A stretch of DNA of 64,000 bases, taken from assembly GCA_027482245.1 (NCBI GenBank), contig JAIXWG010000007.1, positions 91,862 to 155,861 on the forward strand, given 5' to 3'. This DNA is from Acetobacteraceae bacterium. Lineage in GTDB: Bacteria; Pseudomonadota; Alphaproteobacteria; Acetobacterales; Acetobacteraceae. Below are positions 8,406-18,120 of the stretch, one piece after another. How positions within the stretch are numbered: the stretch's first letter is position 1; the number at the start of each line of letters is the position of its first letter. Made by a program: the position numbers and the translations under genes. The notes beneath the pieces are model-generated. The model had not been told where the DNA came from. It did no database searches and saw nothing but the letters and a program-made list of their open reading frames with translations.

Positions 8406-9236
8406 TCACGCCGCCGGCGACAGGCCGGATGAGGCGCCGCGTCCGTCCCATGCCGCGTCGCGCCAGGGCAGGCGCGGGCTCAGCGCGTCCAGCCCGGCAA
8501 GCGCGTCCTGCGGCCTGGCCAGGCCTTCGAAGACGGGGCGGGCGAAGTAGTAGCCCTGCATGAAGCGGAGCCCGGTGCCGCGCAGGGCCTCCGCCTCCTC
8601 CCGCCGTTCGATGCCCTCCGCCACCACCTTGATGCCGAGTTCGGCGCTCAGCGCGACCAGGCTGGCGACGATGGCGAGGCGGACGCCGTCCTGGTCGCAA
8701 TCCTGCACCAGCGCGCGGTCGATCTTGATGATGTCGGGTTGAAGGTCGGCCAGCCGCGCCAGGCCCGAATAGCCGGTGGAGAAATCATCCAGCGCGATGC
8801 GGAAGCCGTGCCGGCGGTATTCGCGGATGATGTTCCGCACATGCCCCACCTCGGCCATCTGCTCGCCCTCCGTCAGCTCGAAGGTCAGGCGGTCGAGCGG
8901 GAAGCCGTGCCGGCGCGCAGCGTCAAGGGTCAGGCGGATGCAGGCGCGCGGCTCATAGACCGCGTTCGGCAGGAAGTTGATGTTGAGCTGCGTGTCGAGG
9001 CCGAGGCGCGCCGCCATCTCGATGGCCTTGACGCGACAGGCCTGGTCGAAGGCGTAGAGGGTTTCCTGCGTGACCTGGGCGAGGATGCTGCCCGCGCCCT
9101 CGCCATTCGGGCCGCGCACCAGCGCCTCATGCGCGTCGATCCGGTTCTCCTGCACATCCACGACGGGCTGGAAGGCCATGGTGAAGGGGAAGAGGCTGGG
9201 CATCTCCCGGCAGGCGGAGCAGCCACGCGATTCCAT
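8406..9236 (-). CDS. EAL-domain cyclic-di-GMP phosphodiesterase
   Basis: Hydrolyses the second messenger c-di-GMP to pGpG. The stand-alone EAL domain starts at about residue 15 and keeps the catalytic set: EAL itself (HEALVRG), NINFLPNAV, ELTEGE, the metal pair DD in LDDFSTGYSG, KID, EGIE and the final Q in QGYYFARP, so activity is likely. The N-terminus has a Cys-rich patch, GCSACREMP, that might bind metal or sense redox; there is no sensor domain or membrane segment. ATG at 9236 is chosen; a GTG three codons upstream is possible. The upstream 110 bases are AT-richer than average and probably hold the promoter. Confidence 0.9.
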   Translation of the reverse strand: MESRGCSACREMPSLFPFTMAFQPVVDVQENRIDAHEALVRGPNGEGAGSILAQVTQETLYAFDQACRVKAIEMAARLGLDTQLNINFLPNAVYEPRACIRLTLDAARRHGFPLDRLTFELTEGEQMAEVGHVRNIIREYRRHGFRIALDDFSTGYSGLARLADLQPDIIKIDRALVQDCDQDGVRLAIVASLVALSAELGIKVVAEGIERREEAEALRGTGLRFMQGYYFARPVFEGLARPQDALAGLDALSPRLPWRDAAWDGRGASSGLSPAA

Positions 9237-9348
9237 GCTTTCCACGCCCCATCCGCCACTGAACTGGTGCAACTCTTGCGGATGGGATGTTGCCAGACGC
9301 TAAACCTCCGGTATGCAAAACTTATTGTGTACGACAGGCGCTTCGCGG

Positions 9349-11016
9349 TTACATCCCGCGCCGGTGGACGATCTGCCCGCCCACCATCGTCATCAGCGCC
9401 TGCGTCTCCCGGATCCGCGCCGGCTCCACGCCCAGGATGTCCTGGGACAGCACCACCAGGTCGGCGCGCTTGCCGGGCTCGATGGAGCCGAGCTCGGCCT
9501 CCGCCCCCAGCAGCACGGCGTTATTGATGGTGTAGAGGCGCAGCGCCTCCCGCGGCGTGATCGCGTGCTCCGGGCCGAGCTGGTAGCCCGCCAGCGTGTT
9601 GCGCGTGGTCATCCACCACATGGACTGGAAGGGATCGCCCGGCACCACGGGGGCATCCGTGCCGCCGCCGACATGCACGCCGGCATCGATGATGCGGCGG
9701 ATCGGGATGGAATAGGCCGCGCGTTCATCCCCCCACCAGCGCCGCTGGTTGTGGCCGAGCAGCACGGGGTGGTTCTGCGCCGTCGCCATGATGCCGATCC
9801 GCGCCATGTCGGCCAGCGCCGAGGGCGTCGGCAGGAAGATGTGCATCACCGTCCAGCGGAGCGGGCGGATCGGCCCCAGTTCCCGGTCCACCTGGCCGTA
9901 GAGGCGGGTGATGAGGTCGATGGTGTAGTCGCCCACCGCATGGGTCTGGATCTGCAGCCCGGCGCGGTGGATGTCGCGGAGGCCCTCCAGCAGCTCGGCC
10001 TCTCCGCCCGCGGGCAGCAGCAGGATGCCGCGGTAGTCGGGGTTGGTCTGCTCGCCCGGCACGATGCGGTAGGGGTCGTTCATGCGGCCGCCCTCCACGC
10101 CGCCATCCAGCAGCCATTTGATCCCGCCGGTGCGGAGCATGGGGTGCTGCGGCCAGCCGGCCTGGGCGGCGATGCCGCGGCGGATCTGCTCGCCGGTCGC
10201 GGCGCGCCAGAGCAACCAGGTGCGGACCGTCATCGCGTTCTGGTCGCGCAGTTCGCGGTAGATGCCGGCGATCTCGTCGGTGATGCCGGGCTCGACGACG
10301 GTGGTGACGCCGAGCACGTTGAGTTCGCCCATCGCGGCGCGGACCAGGCGCGTCTGCTCCGGGATCGGCGGCGGGGGCGGCAGGACGCGGCGGACCAGCG
10401 CGGTGGCGCCGGCGATGAGCAGCACGCCGGTCGGCTCCCCATCCTCCCGCTTCACGATGACGCCGCCCATGGGCTGGGGGGTGTCCTTCGTCACGCCGGC
10501 GCGGGCCAGGCCCAGGCTGTTGACGGCGACCACATGGCCGCCGCGCGGGATGAAGACGGGGTTGTTGGGGGCGACGCTGTCGAGTTCCCAGCGCGTCGGC
10601 AGGCGGCCCTCCGCCAGGATGCTCTCATGCCAGAGGGAGGAGGCGATGACCCATTCGCCGGGCGGCGTGGCGCGGGCGCGTTCGCCGATGCGGGCCAGGA
10701 TCTCCGCGATGGAGCGCGTGTCGAGCAGCTGCACCGCGGGCAGGTTCATGCCCCATTGGTGCTGGTGGACATGGCTGTCGATCAGGCCGGGGATGGCGGT
10801 GCGGCCGGCGAGGTCGATGACCGTGGTCGCCGGGCCGGCCAGCGCCTCCGCCGCGGCACCGGTGGCGACGAAGCGGCCATCGCGGATGGCGACGGCAGTG
10901 GTGGTGCTTTCCGTCGCGTCCTGGGTGTGGATGCGGCCGTTGCGCAGCAGCGTTTCCGCCGGCTGCGCCAGGGCTGGCGGGGCGAGCGCCAGGAGCGCGA
11001 GGAGGAGGCTGCGCAT
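9349..11016 (-). CDS. exported amidohydrolase, YtcJ/NfdA type
   Basis: Metal-dependent amidohydrolase of 555 residues with a cleavable signal peptide ending PPALAQ. The TIM-barrel family signature appears as GLIDSHVHQHQ (metal-binding His) and a late GGGTDAPVVPGDPFQSMW, with the C-terminal IEPGKRADLVVLSQD typical of the composite domain. YtcJ-like enzymes act on N-formyl or other amide substrates; the actual substrate cannot be read from the sequence. The signal peptide implies a periplasmic enzyme. It is followed, after two bases, by the gene at 11019-11465 upstream in the same operon direction, so the pair is likely cotranscribed. Confidence 0.88.
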   Translation of the reverse strand: MRSLLLALLALAPPALAQPAETLLRNGRIHTQDATESTTTAVAIRDGRFVATGAAAEALAGPATTVIDLAGRTAIPGLIDSHVHQHQWGMNLPAVQLLDTRSIAEILARIGERARATPPGEWVIASSLWHESILAEGRLPTRWELDSVAPNNPVFIPRGGHVVAVNSLGLARAGVTKDTPQPMGGVIVKREDGEPTGVLLIAGATALVRRVLPPPPPIPEQTRLVRAAMGELNVLGVTTVVEPGITDEIAGIYRELRDQNAMTVRTWLLWRAATGEQIRRGIAAQAGWPQHPMLRTGGIKWLLDGGVEGGRMNDPYRIVPGEQTNPDYRGILLLPAGGEAELLEGLRDIHRAGLQIQTHAVGDYTIDLITRLYGQVDRELGPIRPLRWTVMHIFLPTPSALADMARIGIMATAQNHPVLLGHNQRRWWGDERAAYSIPIRRIIDAGVHVGGGTDAPVVPGDPFQSMWWMTTRNTLAGYQLGPEHAITPREALRLYTINNAVLLGAEAELGSIEPGKRADLVVLSQDILGVEPARIRETQALMTMVGGQIVHRRGM

Positions 11017-11018
11017 GG

Positions 11019-11465
11019 TCAGGCGCTGGCCAGGCCGGCGTCGCGCAGCACCAGGCGGTCCGGCAGGCCGGTGGGGGCTCGGGCGGATTCGTCGAGCACC
11101 AGCACGCCGGTCAGCGTCACGCGGGTGTAGGGGTCCGCGATGTGGGGCAGGCCGGGGGCGTGGACGGCGACGACACCCGTCGGCCAGTCATGCGCGCCGC
11201 CGCAGAGCTGGCAGGGGACCAGCGCGGCCTCCCCCAGCGCGAGCCAGCCGGGGGCGGCGGTGGGGACCGGGGCGACGAGGCCGGTGAGGGTGACGCGCTG
11301 TCCGTCCAGGTTTCGCGCCAGCGGGGAGGGGGCGGAGCCGGCCTCGTCATAAAGGTCCCGCAGCGGCGTCGCTTGGGCAGCGCGGGCGGGGGCGATGGCG
11401 GTGCAGGCGAGGCCCGTGCCGGCGGCGATGATGGCGCGGCGGCCGAGGATGCGCGGATGGCTCAT
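11019..11465 (-). CDS. exported protein of unknown function (148 aa)
   Basis: The N-terminus has an RR pair and hydrophobic core (LGRRAIIAAGTGLACTAIA), a Tat- or Sec-type signal cut after PARA. The mature part reads like a small beta-rich fold: LDGQRVTLTGLVAPVPTA, then ALVPCQLCGG with a CxxC, then VTLTGVLVLDE. The pattern is reminiscent of the OB-like DUF3299 group but the match is weak. The CxxC could bind metal or be a disulfide. Start at 11465 is supported by a GGGGAG ribosome site. It precedes the amidohydrolase with two bases between, suggesting joint function in the periplasm. Confidence 0.7.
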   Translation of the reverse strand: MSHPRILGRRAIIAAGTGLACTAIAPARAAQATPLRDLYDEAGSAPSPLARNLDGQRVTLTGLVAPVPTAAPGWLALGEAALVPCQLCGGAHDWPTGVVAVHAPGLPHIADPYTRVTLTGVLVLDESARAPTGLPDRLVLRDAGLASA

Positions 11466-11564
11466 GGAACATCTCCCCTCGCGCCGTTCGGGCGCTGAGG
11501 GGGAGGCTATCGCGCGGGGGAGCGGGGCGGGAAGGGCACGAGTGCTCGGGCGTGTTGCGACATT

Positions 11565-11689
11565 CCCCACCCCGGTCAGCCTTCGGCGTCGCGACAGTGC
11601 CGCGACCTCCCGCAAGCGCGGGGGAGGGCGCAGGTTGCGCCGGTAGCACTCCCTCCCCCGCGCTTGCGGGGGAGGGTCGGGGTGGGGGG
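11565..11689. repeat. small inverted-repeat-ended element, copy 2
   Basis: A 125-base homolog of the element at 4260-4385, bounded by ccccacccc and ggggtgggg. It has a perfect 11-bp hairpin with loop gctt (arms 11651-11661 and 11666-11676) and a second, partly degraded hairpin near 11606-11622. The segment cagccttcggcg is the reverse complement of ccgaaggct in copy 1. It lies just downstream of aroC and could end that transcript. Confidence 0.8.
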
Positions 11690-11700
11690 TCGCGCCGCCC

Positions 11701-12804
11701 TCAGTTCCGCGGCAGCCGCGCCCGCAGCGGCGCGTCCGGGTTCTGGGCGCGGTGGCGCAGAAGGTGGTCGGCCAGCACCAGGGCCAGCATCGCCTCCCCC
11801 ACCGGCACGGCGCGAATGCCGACGCAGGGGTCGTGGCGGCCCTTGGTCAGCACCTCGACCTCCTGCCCGAAGCGATCGACGGAGGCGCGGGGCGTCAGGA
11901 TCGAGGAGGTCGGCTTCACGGCGAAGCGGGCGACCACGGGCTGGCCGGTGGAGATGCCGCCCAGGATGCCGCCGGCGTGGTTGGAGCTGAACTCCACCTC
12001 CCCATCCGGGCCCATGCGCATCTCGTCCGCATTGCCCTCCCCGGACAGGGACGCGGCGGAGAAGCCGTCCCCGATCTCGACCGCCTTGACGGCATTGATG
12101 GACATCAGGCCGGCCGCGATATCGGCATCGAGCTTGCCGTAGATCGGCGCGCCGAGGCCGGGGGGCACGCCCTCGGCCACCACCTCCACGATCGCGCCGA
12201 CCGAGGAGCCGGATTTGCGGATGGCGGTCAGCTTCTCCTCCCACCGCGCGGCGGCGACGGGGTCGGGGCAGAAGAAGGGGTTGTTGTCCACTTCCGCCCA
12301 GTCGAAGCGGGACCGGTCGATCCAGTCACCGCCCATGCAGACCAGGGCGCCGCGGATGGTGACGCCGTCCAGCACCTTGCGGGCGATGGCGCCGGCGGCG
12401 ACGCGCATGGCGGTTTCGCGGGCGCTGGACCGGCCGCCGCCGCGATAGTCGCGGATGCCGTATTTGAGTTCGTAGGTCAGGTCCGCATGGCCGGGGCGGA
12501 AGCGGTCCTTGATCTCGCCGTAGTCCTTGCTGCGCTGGTCCGTGTTCTCGATGTGCAGCGCGATGGGGGTGCCGGTGGTCGCACCCTCGAAGGTGCCGGA
12601 CAGGATCTTCACCTGGTCCGGTTCCTGGCGCTGCGTCACGAACTTCGATTGGCCCGGGCGGCGGCGGTCCAGATAGGGCTGGATGTCGGCCTCGGTCAGG
12701 CCGATGCGCGGCGGGCAGCCATCGACGACGCAGCCGATGGCGAGGCCGTGGGACTCGCCCCAGGTGGTGAAGCGGAACAGGCTGCCGAAGGTGTTGTGGC
12801 TCAT
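11701..12804 (-). CDS. aroC: chorismate synthase
   Basis: Last enzyme of the shikimate pathway: converts 5-enolpyruvylshikimate-3-phosphate to chorismate using reduced FMN, in the cytoplasm. 367 residues, the usual length. Signatures seen are [12 protein letters not shown] at the N-terminus, [12 protein letters not shown], the [12 protein letters not shown] and [13 protein letters not shown] blocks, and a C-terminal [13 protein letters not shown]. The start is set at 12804, giving [12 protein letters not shown]; an upstream frame extension to 13023 runs over the start region of the divergent neighbour and is rejected. Confidence 0.97.
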   Translation of the reverse strand: MSHNTFGSLFRFTTWGESHGLAIGCVVDGCPPRIGLTEADIQPYLDRRRPGQSKFVTQRQEPDQVKILSGTFEGATTGTPIALHIENTDQRSKDYGEIKDRFRPGHADLTYELKYGIRDYRGGGRSSARETAMRVAAGAIARKVLDGVTIRGALVCMGGDWIDRSRFDWAEVDNNPFFCPDPVAAARWEEKLTAIRKSGSSVGAIVEVVAEGVPPGLGAPIYGKLDADIAAGLMSINAVKAVEIGDGFSAASLSGEGNADEMRMGPDGEVEFSSNHAGGILGGISTGQPVVARFAVKPTSSILTPRASVDRFGQEVEVLTKGRHDPCVGIRAVPVGEAMLALVLADHLLRHRAQNPDAPLRARLPRN

Positions 12805-12913
12805 GGTGCCGGCCGGATTACAGCAAGCACCGGCGACGGGCGAGGGGGCCGGATCGCGTGGATTTAACCAAACGGCAGCTTGGGTGTCGGCTGGGGTTCG
12901 GTAACGCTGCGGC

Positions 12914-13405
12914 ATGCCGACGAATCCCGCACCTGTCGCCCCCGCCCCGCCGCCCGCCCCGTCCCGCTGGAAGGAGCTGCTGAAGAGCCTGCTGGGGTTG
13001 CTGATGTTCGGCGGGCTGACCATCGCGCTGTCGGTCTATACCCTGCCGAACCTGGTATCGGACTGGCAGGTGCGGGGCAGCGCCATGCCCTATGCCGATG
13101 CGCGGATCACCCAGGGGTCCTGCAGCAGCAAGGTCTTCATCCACATCTGCAACGCGAACCTGGCGGTGCAGTCGAAGTCGGGGCGCTACACGCGGGAGGT
13201 CAACTACGTCTTCGCGGATTTCCACACCGGCGCCTACACGGTGGCCGTGATGGCGGACCCCGCGCGGCCGGAACTTCTGACGACGGATCTGGCGCTCGAC
13301 ACGCTCTGGAACCGGACCATCACGGCCGCGGTGGTCGGGCTGCTGCTGGCCGGGCTGACGCTCGGCGGCCTGCTGGGGGTGGTGGAAGGGCTGCGGGGGC
13401 GGTGA
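12914..13405 (+). CDS. two-helix membrane protein of unknown function
   Basis: 163 residues. A proline-rich N-terminus is followed by a transmembrane helix ([19 protein letters not shown], about 25-45), a roughly 75-residue extracytoplasmic part with two Cys ([17 protein letters not shown]) and a second helix ([19 protein letters not shown]) before a short basic tail. The outside part looks like a small beta domain stabilised by one disulfide. DUF3592-like proteins have a similar layout, but I cannot confirm the family. Divergent from aroC with a 109-base gap. Confidence 0.7.
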   Translation: MPTNPAPVAPAPPPAPSRWKELLKSLLGLLMFGGLTIALSVYTLPNLVSDWQVRGSAMPYADARITQGSCSSKVFIHICNANLAVQSKSGRYTREVNYVFADFHTGAYTVAVMADPARPELLTTDLALDTLWNRTITAAVVGLLLAGLTLGGLLGVVEGLRGR

Positions 13406-13503
13406 AACGCCGCCGGCAGGCCGTCACTCCGCCGGTCCTGCGAACGGGACGGTGATCGGCTCTCGGGCTAGCCACCATTGCCAGCGATGGACGACCATGC
13501 CGG

Positions 13504-13764
13504 ATGAGAATTTCACCGGCGCTGGTCTCCGCGGCTTGGCTGGCGGCGGCGTCACCCGGGATGGCCCAGGTCCTGGGCCCGACGACGCAGGCGCCGGCAT
13601 GTGAGGCTACCGGCGCGACCTGCCTGGTCTACCAGCACCCGAACCACCGGAACTGTGGCACGCGGGGCGGCCCGGGATGCCGGAAGGCGAACGGCCAGTG
13701 TGCCGCCTGGCGCGACGGCTATGTGCCGGACTGCACCAGGCTCGGCAACGACAGGCGCCGGTGA
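13504..13764 (+). CDS. small exported Cys-rich protein
   Basis: 86 residues with a signal peptide cut after PGMAQ. The mature 65 residues hold six Cys (ACEATGATC, NCGTRGGPGC, QCAAW, DCTRL), probably three disulfides, and a very basic end. No family recognised. Coding is supported by the signal peptide and the clustered Cys; no convincing ribosome site is visible, so the start is only probable. It converges on fabI with adjacent stop codons. Confidence 0.55.
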   Translation: MRISPALVSAAWLAAASPGMAQVLGPTTQAPACEATGATCLVYQHPNHRNCGTRGGPGCRKANGQCAAWRDGYVPDCTRLGNDRRR

Positions 13765-14613
13765 TCAGACCGTCGCGATGTCCGGCGCGTCCGGGTTCTT
13801 CATGCCGACGATGTGGTAGCCGCAATCCACGTGGTGGACCTCGCCCGTCACGCCGGAAGACAGGTCGGACAGCAGGTAGAGGCCCGAGCCGCCGACATCC
13901 TCGATCGTCACGTTGCGCTCGAGCGGCGCGTTGTACTGGTTCCACTTCAGGATGTAGCGGAAGTCGCCGATGCCGCTGGCGGCCAGCGTCTTGATCGGGC
14001 CGGCGGAGATGCCGTTCACGCGGATGCCGGCGCGGCCGAGGTCGGCCGCCATGTAGCGCACGCTCGCCTCCAGCGCCGCCTTGGCCACGCCCATGACGTT
14101 GTAGTGCGGCGTCACGCGTTCGGCGCCCAGGTAGGACATGGTCAGCAGGCTGCCGCCGGGCTTCATCATCGGCACGGCGCGCTGGGCGACGGCGACGAAG
14201 GAATAGACGGAGATGTCCATGGCCTGCAGGAAGGCGCCCTTCGGCGTGTCCATGTAGCGGCCGCGCAGGAACTGCTTGTCGGCGAAGCCGATGGCATGGA
14301 CCACGAAGTCGATCCCCCCCCATTCCGCCTTGATGGCGTCGAAGGCGGCGTCGATGCTGGCATCGTCCGACACGTCGCAGGGCAGGACCAGCTTGCTGCC
14401 GATGCCCTCCGCCAGCGGGCGCACGCGCTTCTCCAGCGCCTCCCCCTGGTAGGTGAAGGCGATCTCGCCGCCCTGGGCTGCGACGGCCTGGGCGATGCCC
14501 CAGGCGATGGAGCGGTCATTGGCGACGCCCATCACGACCCCGCGCTTGCCCGCCATCAGCGTGCCACGCGGCACGCCAATCGCGGCGGAATCGGGCGTCT
14601 CGGCATCGGGCAT
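13765..14613 (-). CDS. fabI: enoyl-[acyl-carrier-protein] reductase (NADH), FabI
   Basis: Reduces enoyl-ACP in the last step of each fatty acid elongation round. It has the FabI variant of the SDR fold: [14 protein letters not shown] cofactor loop at the N-terminus, the Tyr-x6-Lys catalytic pair in [13 protein letters not shown] and the preceding SYLGAERV with the first Tyr, and [14 protein letters not shown] at 14613 gives 282 residues with a 20-residue leader before the Rossmann strand; ATG at the strand itself ([10 protein letters not shown]) or a more distal one at 14661 are alternatives. It diverges from pdxH. Confidence 0.95.
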   Translation of the reverse strand: MPDAETPDSAAIGVPRGTLMAGKRGVVMGVANDRSIAWGIAQAVAAQGGEIAFTYQGEALEKRVRPLAEGIGSKLVLPCDVSDDASIDAAFDAIKAEWGGIDFVVHAIGFADKQFLRGRYMDTPKGAFLQAMDISVYSFVAVAQRAVPMMKPGGSLLTMSYLGAERVTPHYNVMGVAKAALEASVRYMAADLGRAGIRVNGISAGPIKTLAASGIGDFRYILKWNQYNAPLERNVTIEDVGGSGLYLLSDLSSGVTGEVHHVDCGYHIVGMKNPDAPDIATV

Positions 14614-14739
14614 GAGAATGGGACCGGCAGTGGTTGCGGAGGTCGGGGGGTGGTGGCACATGGCCCTGTCCCGGGCAAGGGGCCCCTTCTCAAAGCGGGG
14701 GGCGCCGCCACCTCGACCGGCCGGACCAGGAGATTACCC

Positions 14740-15357
14740 GTGGACACGCCCGCCCCCGCCGCCACCCATCGCATCCCCGCCACCGACGACCCCATCGCAG
14801 GCTTCGAGGCCTGGATGGCGGAGGCGGCGAAATCCGAACCGAACGACCCCAACGCCGTCTGCCTGGCGACCTCGACGCCGGAAGGCCGGCCGAGCGCCCG
14901 GATGGTGCTGCTGAAGGGCGTCGATGCGCGCGGATTCGTGTTCTACACCAACCTCGAGAGCCGGAAGGGGGGCGAACTGGCGTCCAATCCCTTCGCGGCG
15001 CTCTGCTTCCACTGGAAGACGCTGCAGCGCTCCGTCCGCGTGGAGGGCGCGGTGGAGCCCGTGAGCGCGGAGGAGGCGGATGCCTACTATGCCTCCCGCG
15101 CCCGGGGATCGCGGATCGGCGCCTGGGCCAGCCGGCAGTCCCGCCCGCTGGAAGGCCGCTTCGCGCTGGAGAAGGCGGTGGCGGAATACACGCTGAAATT
15201 CGGCCTGGGCGAGATCCCGCGCCCCGCCTTCTGGTCCGGCTTCCGCCTGGTGCCGGACCGGATGGAGCTGTGGCGCGACATGCCCTTCCGCCTGCATGAA
15301 CGCCGCGTCTTCCACCGCGTGGGTGATGGCTGGGAGATGGAGATGCTGTACCCGTGA
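14740..15357 (+). CDS. pdxH: pyridoxamine 5'-phosphate oxidase
   Basis: FMN enzyme making pyridoxal 5'-phosphate from PNP or PMP, 205 residues. Recognised by [20 protein letters not shown], the [11 protein letters not shown] block, [15 protein letters not shown] [13 protein letters not shown], and the C-terminal [10 protein letters not shown] with W near the end. The GTG start at 14740 is fixed by AGGAGA six bases upstream. The next gene begins 10 bases after the stop and is probably cotranscribed. Confidence 0.95.
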   Translation: MDTPAPAATHRIPATDDPIAGFEAWMAEAAKSEPNDPNAVCLATSTPEGRPSARMVLLKGVDARGFVFYTNLESRKGGELASNPFAALCFHWKTLQRSVRVEGAVEPVSAEEADAYYASRARGSRIGAWASRQSRPLEGRFALEKAVAEYTLKFGLGEIPRPAFWSGFRLVPDRMELWRDMPFRLHERRVFHRVGDGWEMEMLYP

Positions 15358-15367
15358 CCATCCCGGC

Positions 15368-16849
15368 ATGACCATCCCGGCGGGCCAGGCGCCGGTGGCC
15401 GACCTGCTCCGCCGCCTGTCCGGCGCCGGGCCGATCGAGACGCATATCTCCGCCGTCTTCGTCGGGCCCGACATCGCGTTCAAGCTCAAGAAGGCGGTGA
15501 CGCTCGGCTTCCTCGACTTCGCGCCGCTGGAGGCGCGGGAGCGCTATGCGCGGCGCGAACTCGCGCTGAACCAGCCCCTGGCGCCCGGCCTCTACCGGGA
15601 CGTGGTGCCGGTGACGCGGGGCGCGGATGGCACGCTGGCGCTGGGCGGAGACGGGCCGGTGGTGGACTGGGTGCTGCGCATGGCGCCGGTGCCGGCCGCC
15701 GATTTCCTGGATGCGGTCGCGGATCGCGGCGGGCTCGATCCGGCGATGCTGGATGCGGTGGCGGATGCGGTGCTGGCCAGCCACGCGGCGGCCGCGCCGG
15801 CCCCGCCCGGCTTCGACGCGCCCTCACGCGCGGCGCTGGTGCTGGCGGGGAATGTGCGGGACTGCCTGGCGACCGGGCTGCCGGAAGGCCGCGTGATGGC
15901 GCTGGGCGGGGCGATGCGCGCGCGGCTGGACGCGCTGGCGCCGCTGCTGCGGGCGCGGGTGGCGGCGGGGCGCGTCAGGCGCTGCCATGGCGACCTGCAC
16001 CTGGGCAACCTGGTGCTGCTGGACGGAAGGCCGACGCCTTTCGACGCGCTGGAGTTCGACGAGGCGCTGGCCACCACCGACACGGGCTACGACCTCGCCT
16101 TCCTGCTGATGGACCTGCTGCGCCGCGGCGCGCGCGGGGCGGCGAACCGCGTGCTGAACCGCTACCTCGCGCGCGATCCCGATATCGGGCTGCTGGAAGC
16201 GCTGCCCTTCTGGATGGCGCTGCGCGCCATGGTGCGGGCGCATGTGGAGGCGCGGCGCGGCGGCGATGGCCTGGCCTATCTGGCGGCGGCGGAGGCGCAT
16301 CTGGCCCCCGTGCCGCCGCGGCTGGTCGCCGTCGGCGGGTTGCAGGGCACGGGTAAGACGTGGCTCGCCCGCGCGCTGGCGCCGGGGCTTGGCGTGGCGC
16401 CGGGGGCGCTGCACCTCCGCAGCGACGAGATCCGCAAGCGCCGCGCCGGCGTGGCGCCGGAGGATCGGCTGCCGGCTTCGGCCTATGGGGAGGCCGAGAG
16501 CCTGGCCGTGCATGCGGCGATGTTCGCCCTGGCGCGGCAGGCGCTGGCGGCGGGGCATTCGGTGGTGCTGGACGCCGTCTTCCTGAACCCCGCCCGGCGG
16601 GCGGAGGCCGAGGCGGCGGCCGCGCCGCATCCCTTCACCGGCTTCTGGCTGGAAGCACCGATCGCCGTGCTGCGGGAGAGGGTGGAGCGGCGGGTGGGCG
16701 ATGCGTCGGACGCCACCGTCGCCGTGCTGGAAAGCGCCGCCAGCGCCGACCCCGGCGTGATCACCTGGCAACGCCTGGACGCCACCGCGCCGGAAGGCCC
16801 GGCCCGGGCGGCCCTGGCCTTGTCTGGCGGAATCGGCGCATACAGTTAA
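15368..16849 (+). CDS. fused aminoglycoside-phosphotransferase-like / P-loop kinase protein
   Basis: 493 residues in two domains. The first half resembles an APH-type kinase, with the catalytic-loop pattern CHGDLHLGNLVLLDGRP and a following FDALEFDEALATTDTGYD that gives the metal-binding Asp. The second half has a P-loop (GGLQGTGKTWLA near residue 325) and an RSDEIRKR segment, like zeta-toxin or gluconate-kinase-type nucleotide kinases. This pairing (COG2187 with COG0645) occurs in many proteobacteria; substrates are unknown and antibiotic modification should not be assumed. Start chosen at ATG 15368; an earlier ATG inside pdxH is less likely. Confidence 0.8.
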   Translation: MTIPAGQAPVADLLRRLSGAGPIETHISAVFVGPDIAFKLKKAVTLGFLDFAPLEARERYARRELALNQPLAPGLYRDVVPVTRGADGTLALGGDGPVVDWVLRMAPVPAADFLDAVADRGGLDPAMLDAVADAVLASHAAAAPAPPGFDAPSRAALVLAGNVRDCLATGLPEGRVMALGGAMRARLDALAPLLRARVAAGRVRRCHGDLHLGNLVLLDGRPTPFDALEFDEALATTDTGYDLAFLLMDLLRRGARGAANRVLNRYLARDPDIGLLEALPFWMALRAMVRAHVEARRGGDGLAYLAAAEAHLAPVPPRLVAVGGLQGTGKTWLARALAPGLGVAPGALHLRSDEIRKRRAGVAPEDRLPASAYGEAESLAVHAAMFALARQALAAGHSVVLDAVFLNPARRAEAEAAAAPHPFTGFWLEAPIAVLRERVERRVGDASDATVAVLESAASADPGVITWQRLDATAPEGPARAALALSGGIGAYS

Positions 16850-16885
16850 TCGGGAAGGCCTTGCATCAAAGAGAGGAGGGGCGCG

Positions 16886-17764
16886 ATGGCTTATCGCCGC
16901 CTGCTGCTGCCACTGACCGGGACCGCGGCCGGGGAGGCCGCGATGACGACCGCGCTGATGACGGCGCGGATCTGGAACGCGCATCTGCACTGCCTGCATG
17001 TGCGGGTGGATGCGCGCGACGTCGCGCCCCTGGCCGGCGAGGGCCTGTCCGGCGCGATGATCGAGGAGATGATGGCCGCGACCGAGCGCGAGAGCGGGGA
17101 GCGCGCGGGCCGCGTCCGCACGCTGTTCGAGAAGTTCGCCGCCATCCATGGCGACCTGACGCTCGCCTCCGATCCCAACACCGCGCTGAAGGTGCCGGGC
17201 GTCACCATCTCCTTCGAAGCCATTGCGGGGCGGGAGGAGGATGTGGTGGCGCAGCAGTCGCGCCTCTACGACATGGCCGTGGTGCCGCATCCCGAGGCCG
17301 ATGAGGATGTCAGCAGCAGCGATGCGCTGCACGCCGTGCTGTTCGACAGCGGCCGGCCCGTGCTGATCGCGCCACGCCAGGCGCCGTCCGTGATCGGGTC
17401 CCGCGTCTGCATCGCCTGGAACGGCAGCGCGGAGAGTGCGGCGGCCGTCGCCGCGGCGCTGCCCTGGCTGCACCGGGCGCAGGCGGTGCGCATCCTCTGC
17501 TCCGACGACTACCAGCGGCGTGGGCCGCTAGCGGAGGGCATCCGCGCCTATCTCCGCTGGCACGAGATCGAGGCCGAGGTCGTGCCCTTCAAGCCGGCGA
17601 CGCGGGAAGTGGGCGCGGGGCTGCTGGGTGCCGCGCGGGATTTCGGCGCGGACCTGATGTGCCAGGGCGCCTACAGCCATTCGCGCCTGCGCCAGCTGAT
17701 CCTGGGCGGCGTGACGCGGCACGTGTTGGAGAACAGCGAGATCCCGATCCTGATGTGCCGCTGA
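16886..17764 (+). CDS. universal stress protein, tandem UspA domains
   Basis: 292 residues forming two UspA-like halves. The N-terminal half (YRRLLLPLTGTAAGE...) is degenerate in its ATP loop. The second half starts at VCIAWNGSAESAAAV and ends with GADLMCQGAYSHSRLRQLIL followed by GGVTRHVL, the G-2x-G-9x-G(S/T)-like ATP-binding end. Such proteins help survival under starvation or oxidative stress. A strong GAGGAGGGG ribosome site precedes the ATG. The next gene starts two bases after the stop. Confidence 0.9.
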   Translation: MAYRRLLLPLTGTAAGEAAMTTALMTARIWNAHLHCLHVRVDARDVAPLAGEGLSGAMIEEMMAATERESGERAGRVRTLFEKFAAIHGDLTLASDPNTALKVPGVTISFEAIAGREEDVVAQQSRLYDMAVVPHPEADEDVSSSDALHAVLFDSGRPVLIAPRQAPSVIGSRVCIAWNGSAESAAAVAAALPWLHRAQAVRILCSDDYQRRGPLAEGIRAYLRWHEIEAEVVPFKPATREVGAGLLGAARDFGADLMCQGAYSHSRLRQLILGGVTRHVLENSEIPILMCR

Positions 17765-17766
17765 CC

Positions 17767-18120
17767 GTGGCGCGGCTGGCGATGGCGGGGGCCGCGCTGG
17801 CCTTCGCGATGGGGGCGGCGGTGGCGCAGCCCCGGGTGCAGGATGGGCGGCTCACCCCCGGCCCGTCCCGCGCGGTGGTGACGGAGGCGGTGGCCGGCGA
17901 TGCCGCCTGCTACCTGACGCTCCGCGACCAGGCCGGGCAGAGCGCGACCTGGGAAGCCGCCTTCGAGGCTTGCGAGGCGGCGGGCAGCCGGATCGGCCAG
18001 GTCTTCGCGCTCGAATGGGGCCTCGGCACCATCCTGCACCCGGACTGCCAGGGCGACGCGAATTGCGGGCGGTCGCTGCGGATCATGCTGGTGCAGAAGG
18101 CGGTGCCGCTGGCGCGGTAG
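17767..18120 (+). CDS. small exported protein of unknown function
   Basis: 117 residues beginning at a GTG two bases after the stress-protein stop. Signal peptide MAGAALAFAMGAAVAQ, then a compact mature part with four Cys (AACYLTL, EACEAAG, PDCQGDANCGRSL) that could form two disulfides. No family recognised. Its last 38 bases overlap the convergent gene on the other strand. Confidence 0.65.
   Translation: MARLAMAGAALAFAMGAAVAQPRVQDGRLTPGPSRAVVTEAVAGDAACYLTLRDQAGQSATWEAAFEACEAAGSRIGQVFALEWGLGTILHPDCQGDANCGRSLRIMLVQKAVPLAR

Noticed and set aside
9313..11130. 605-codon open frame antisense to the amidohydrolase
   Set aside because: Shadow frame; the minus-strand protein has a signal peptide and clear amidohydrolase motifs.
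15368..16849. Antibiotic (aminoglycoside) resistance kinase
   Set aside because: The APH-like half occurs in a widespread two-domain family of unknown substrate; no evidence for drug modification.
15824..17473. 549-codon frame antisense to the kinase fusion and stress protein
   Set aside because: Low-complexity Arg/Gln/His-rich translation without motifs; spans two real genes.
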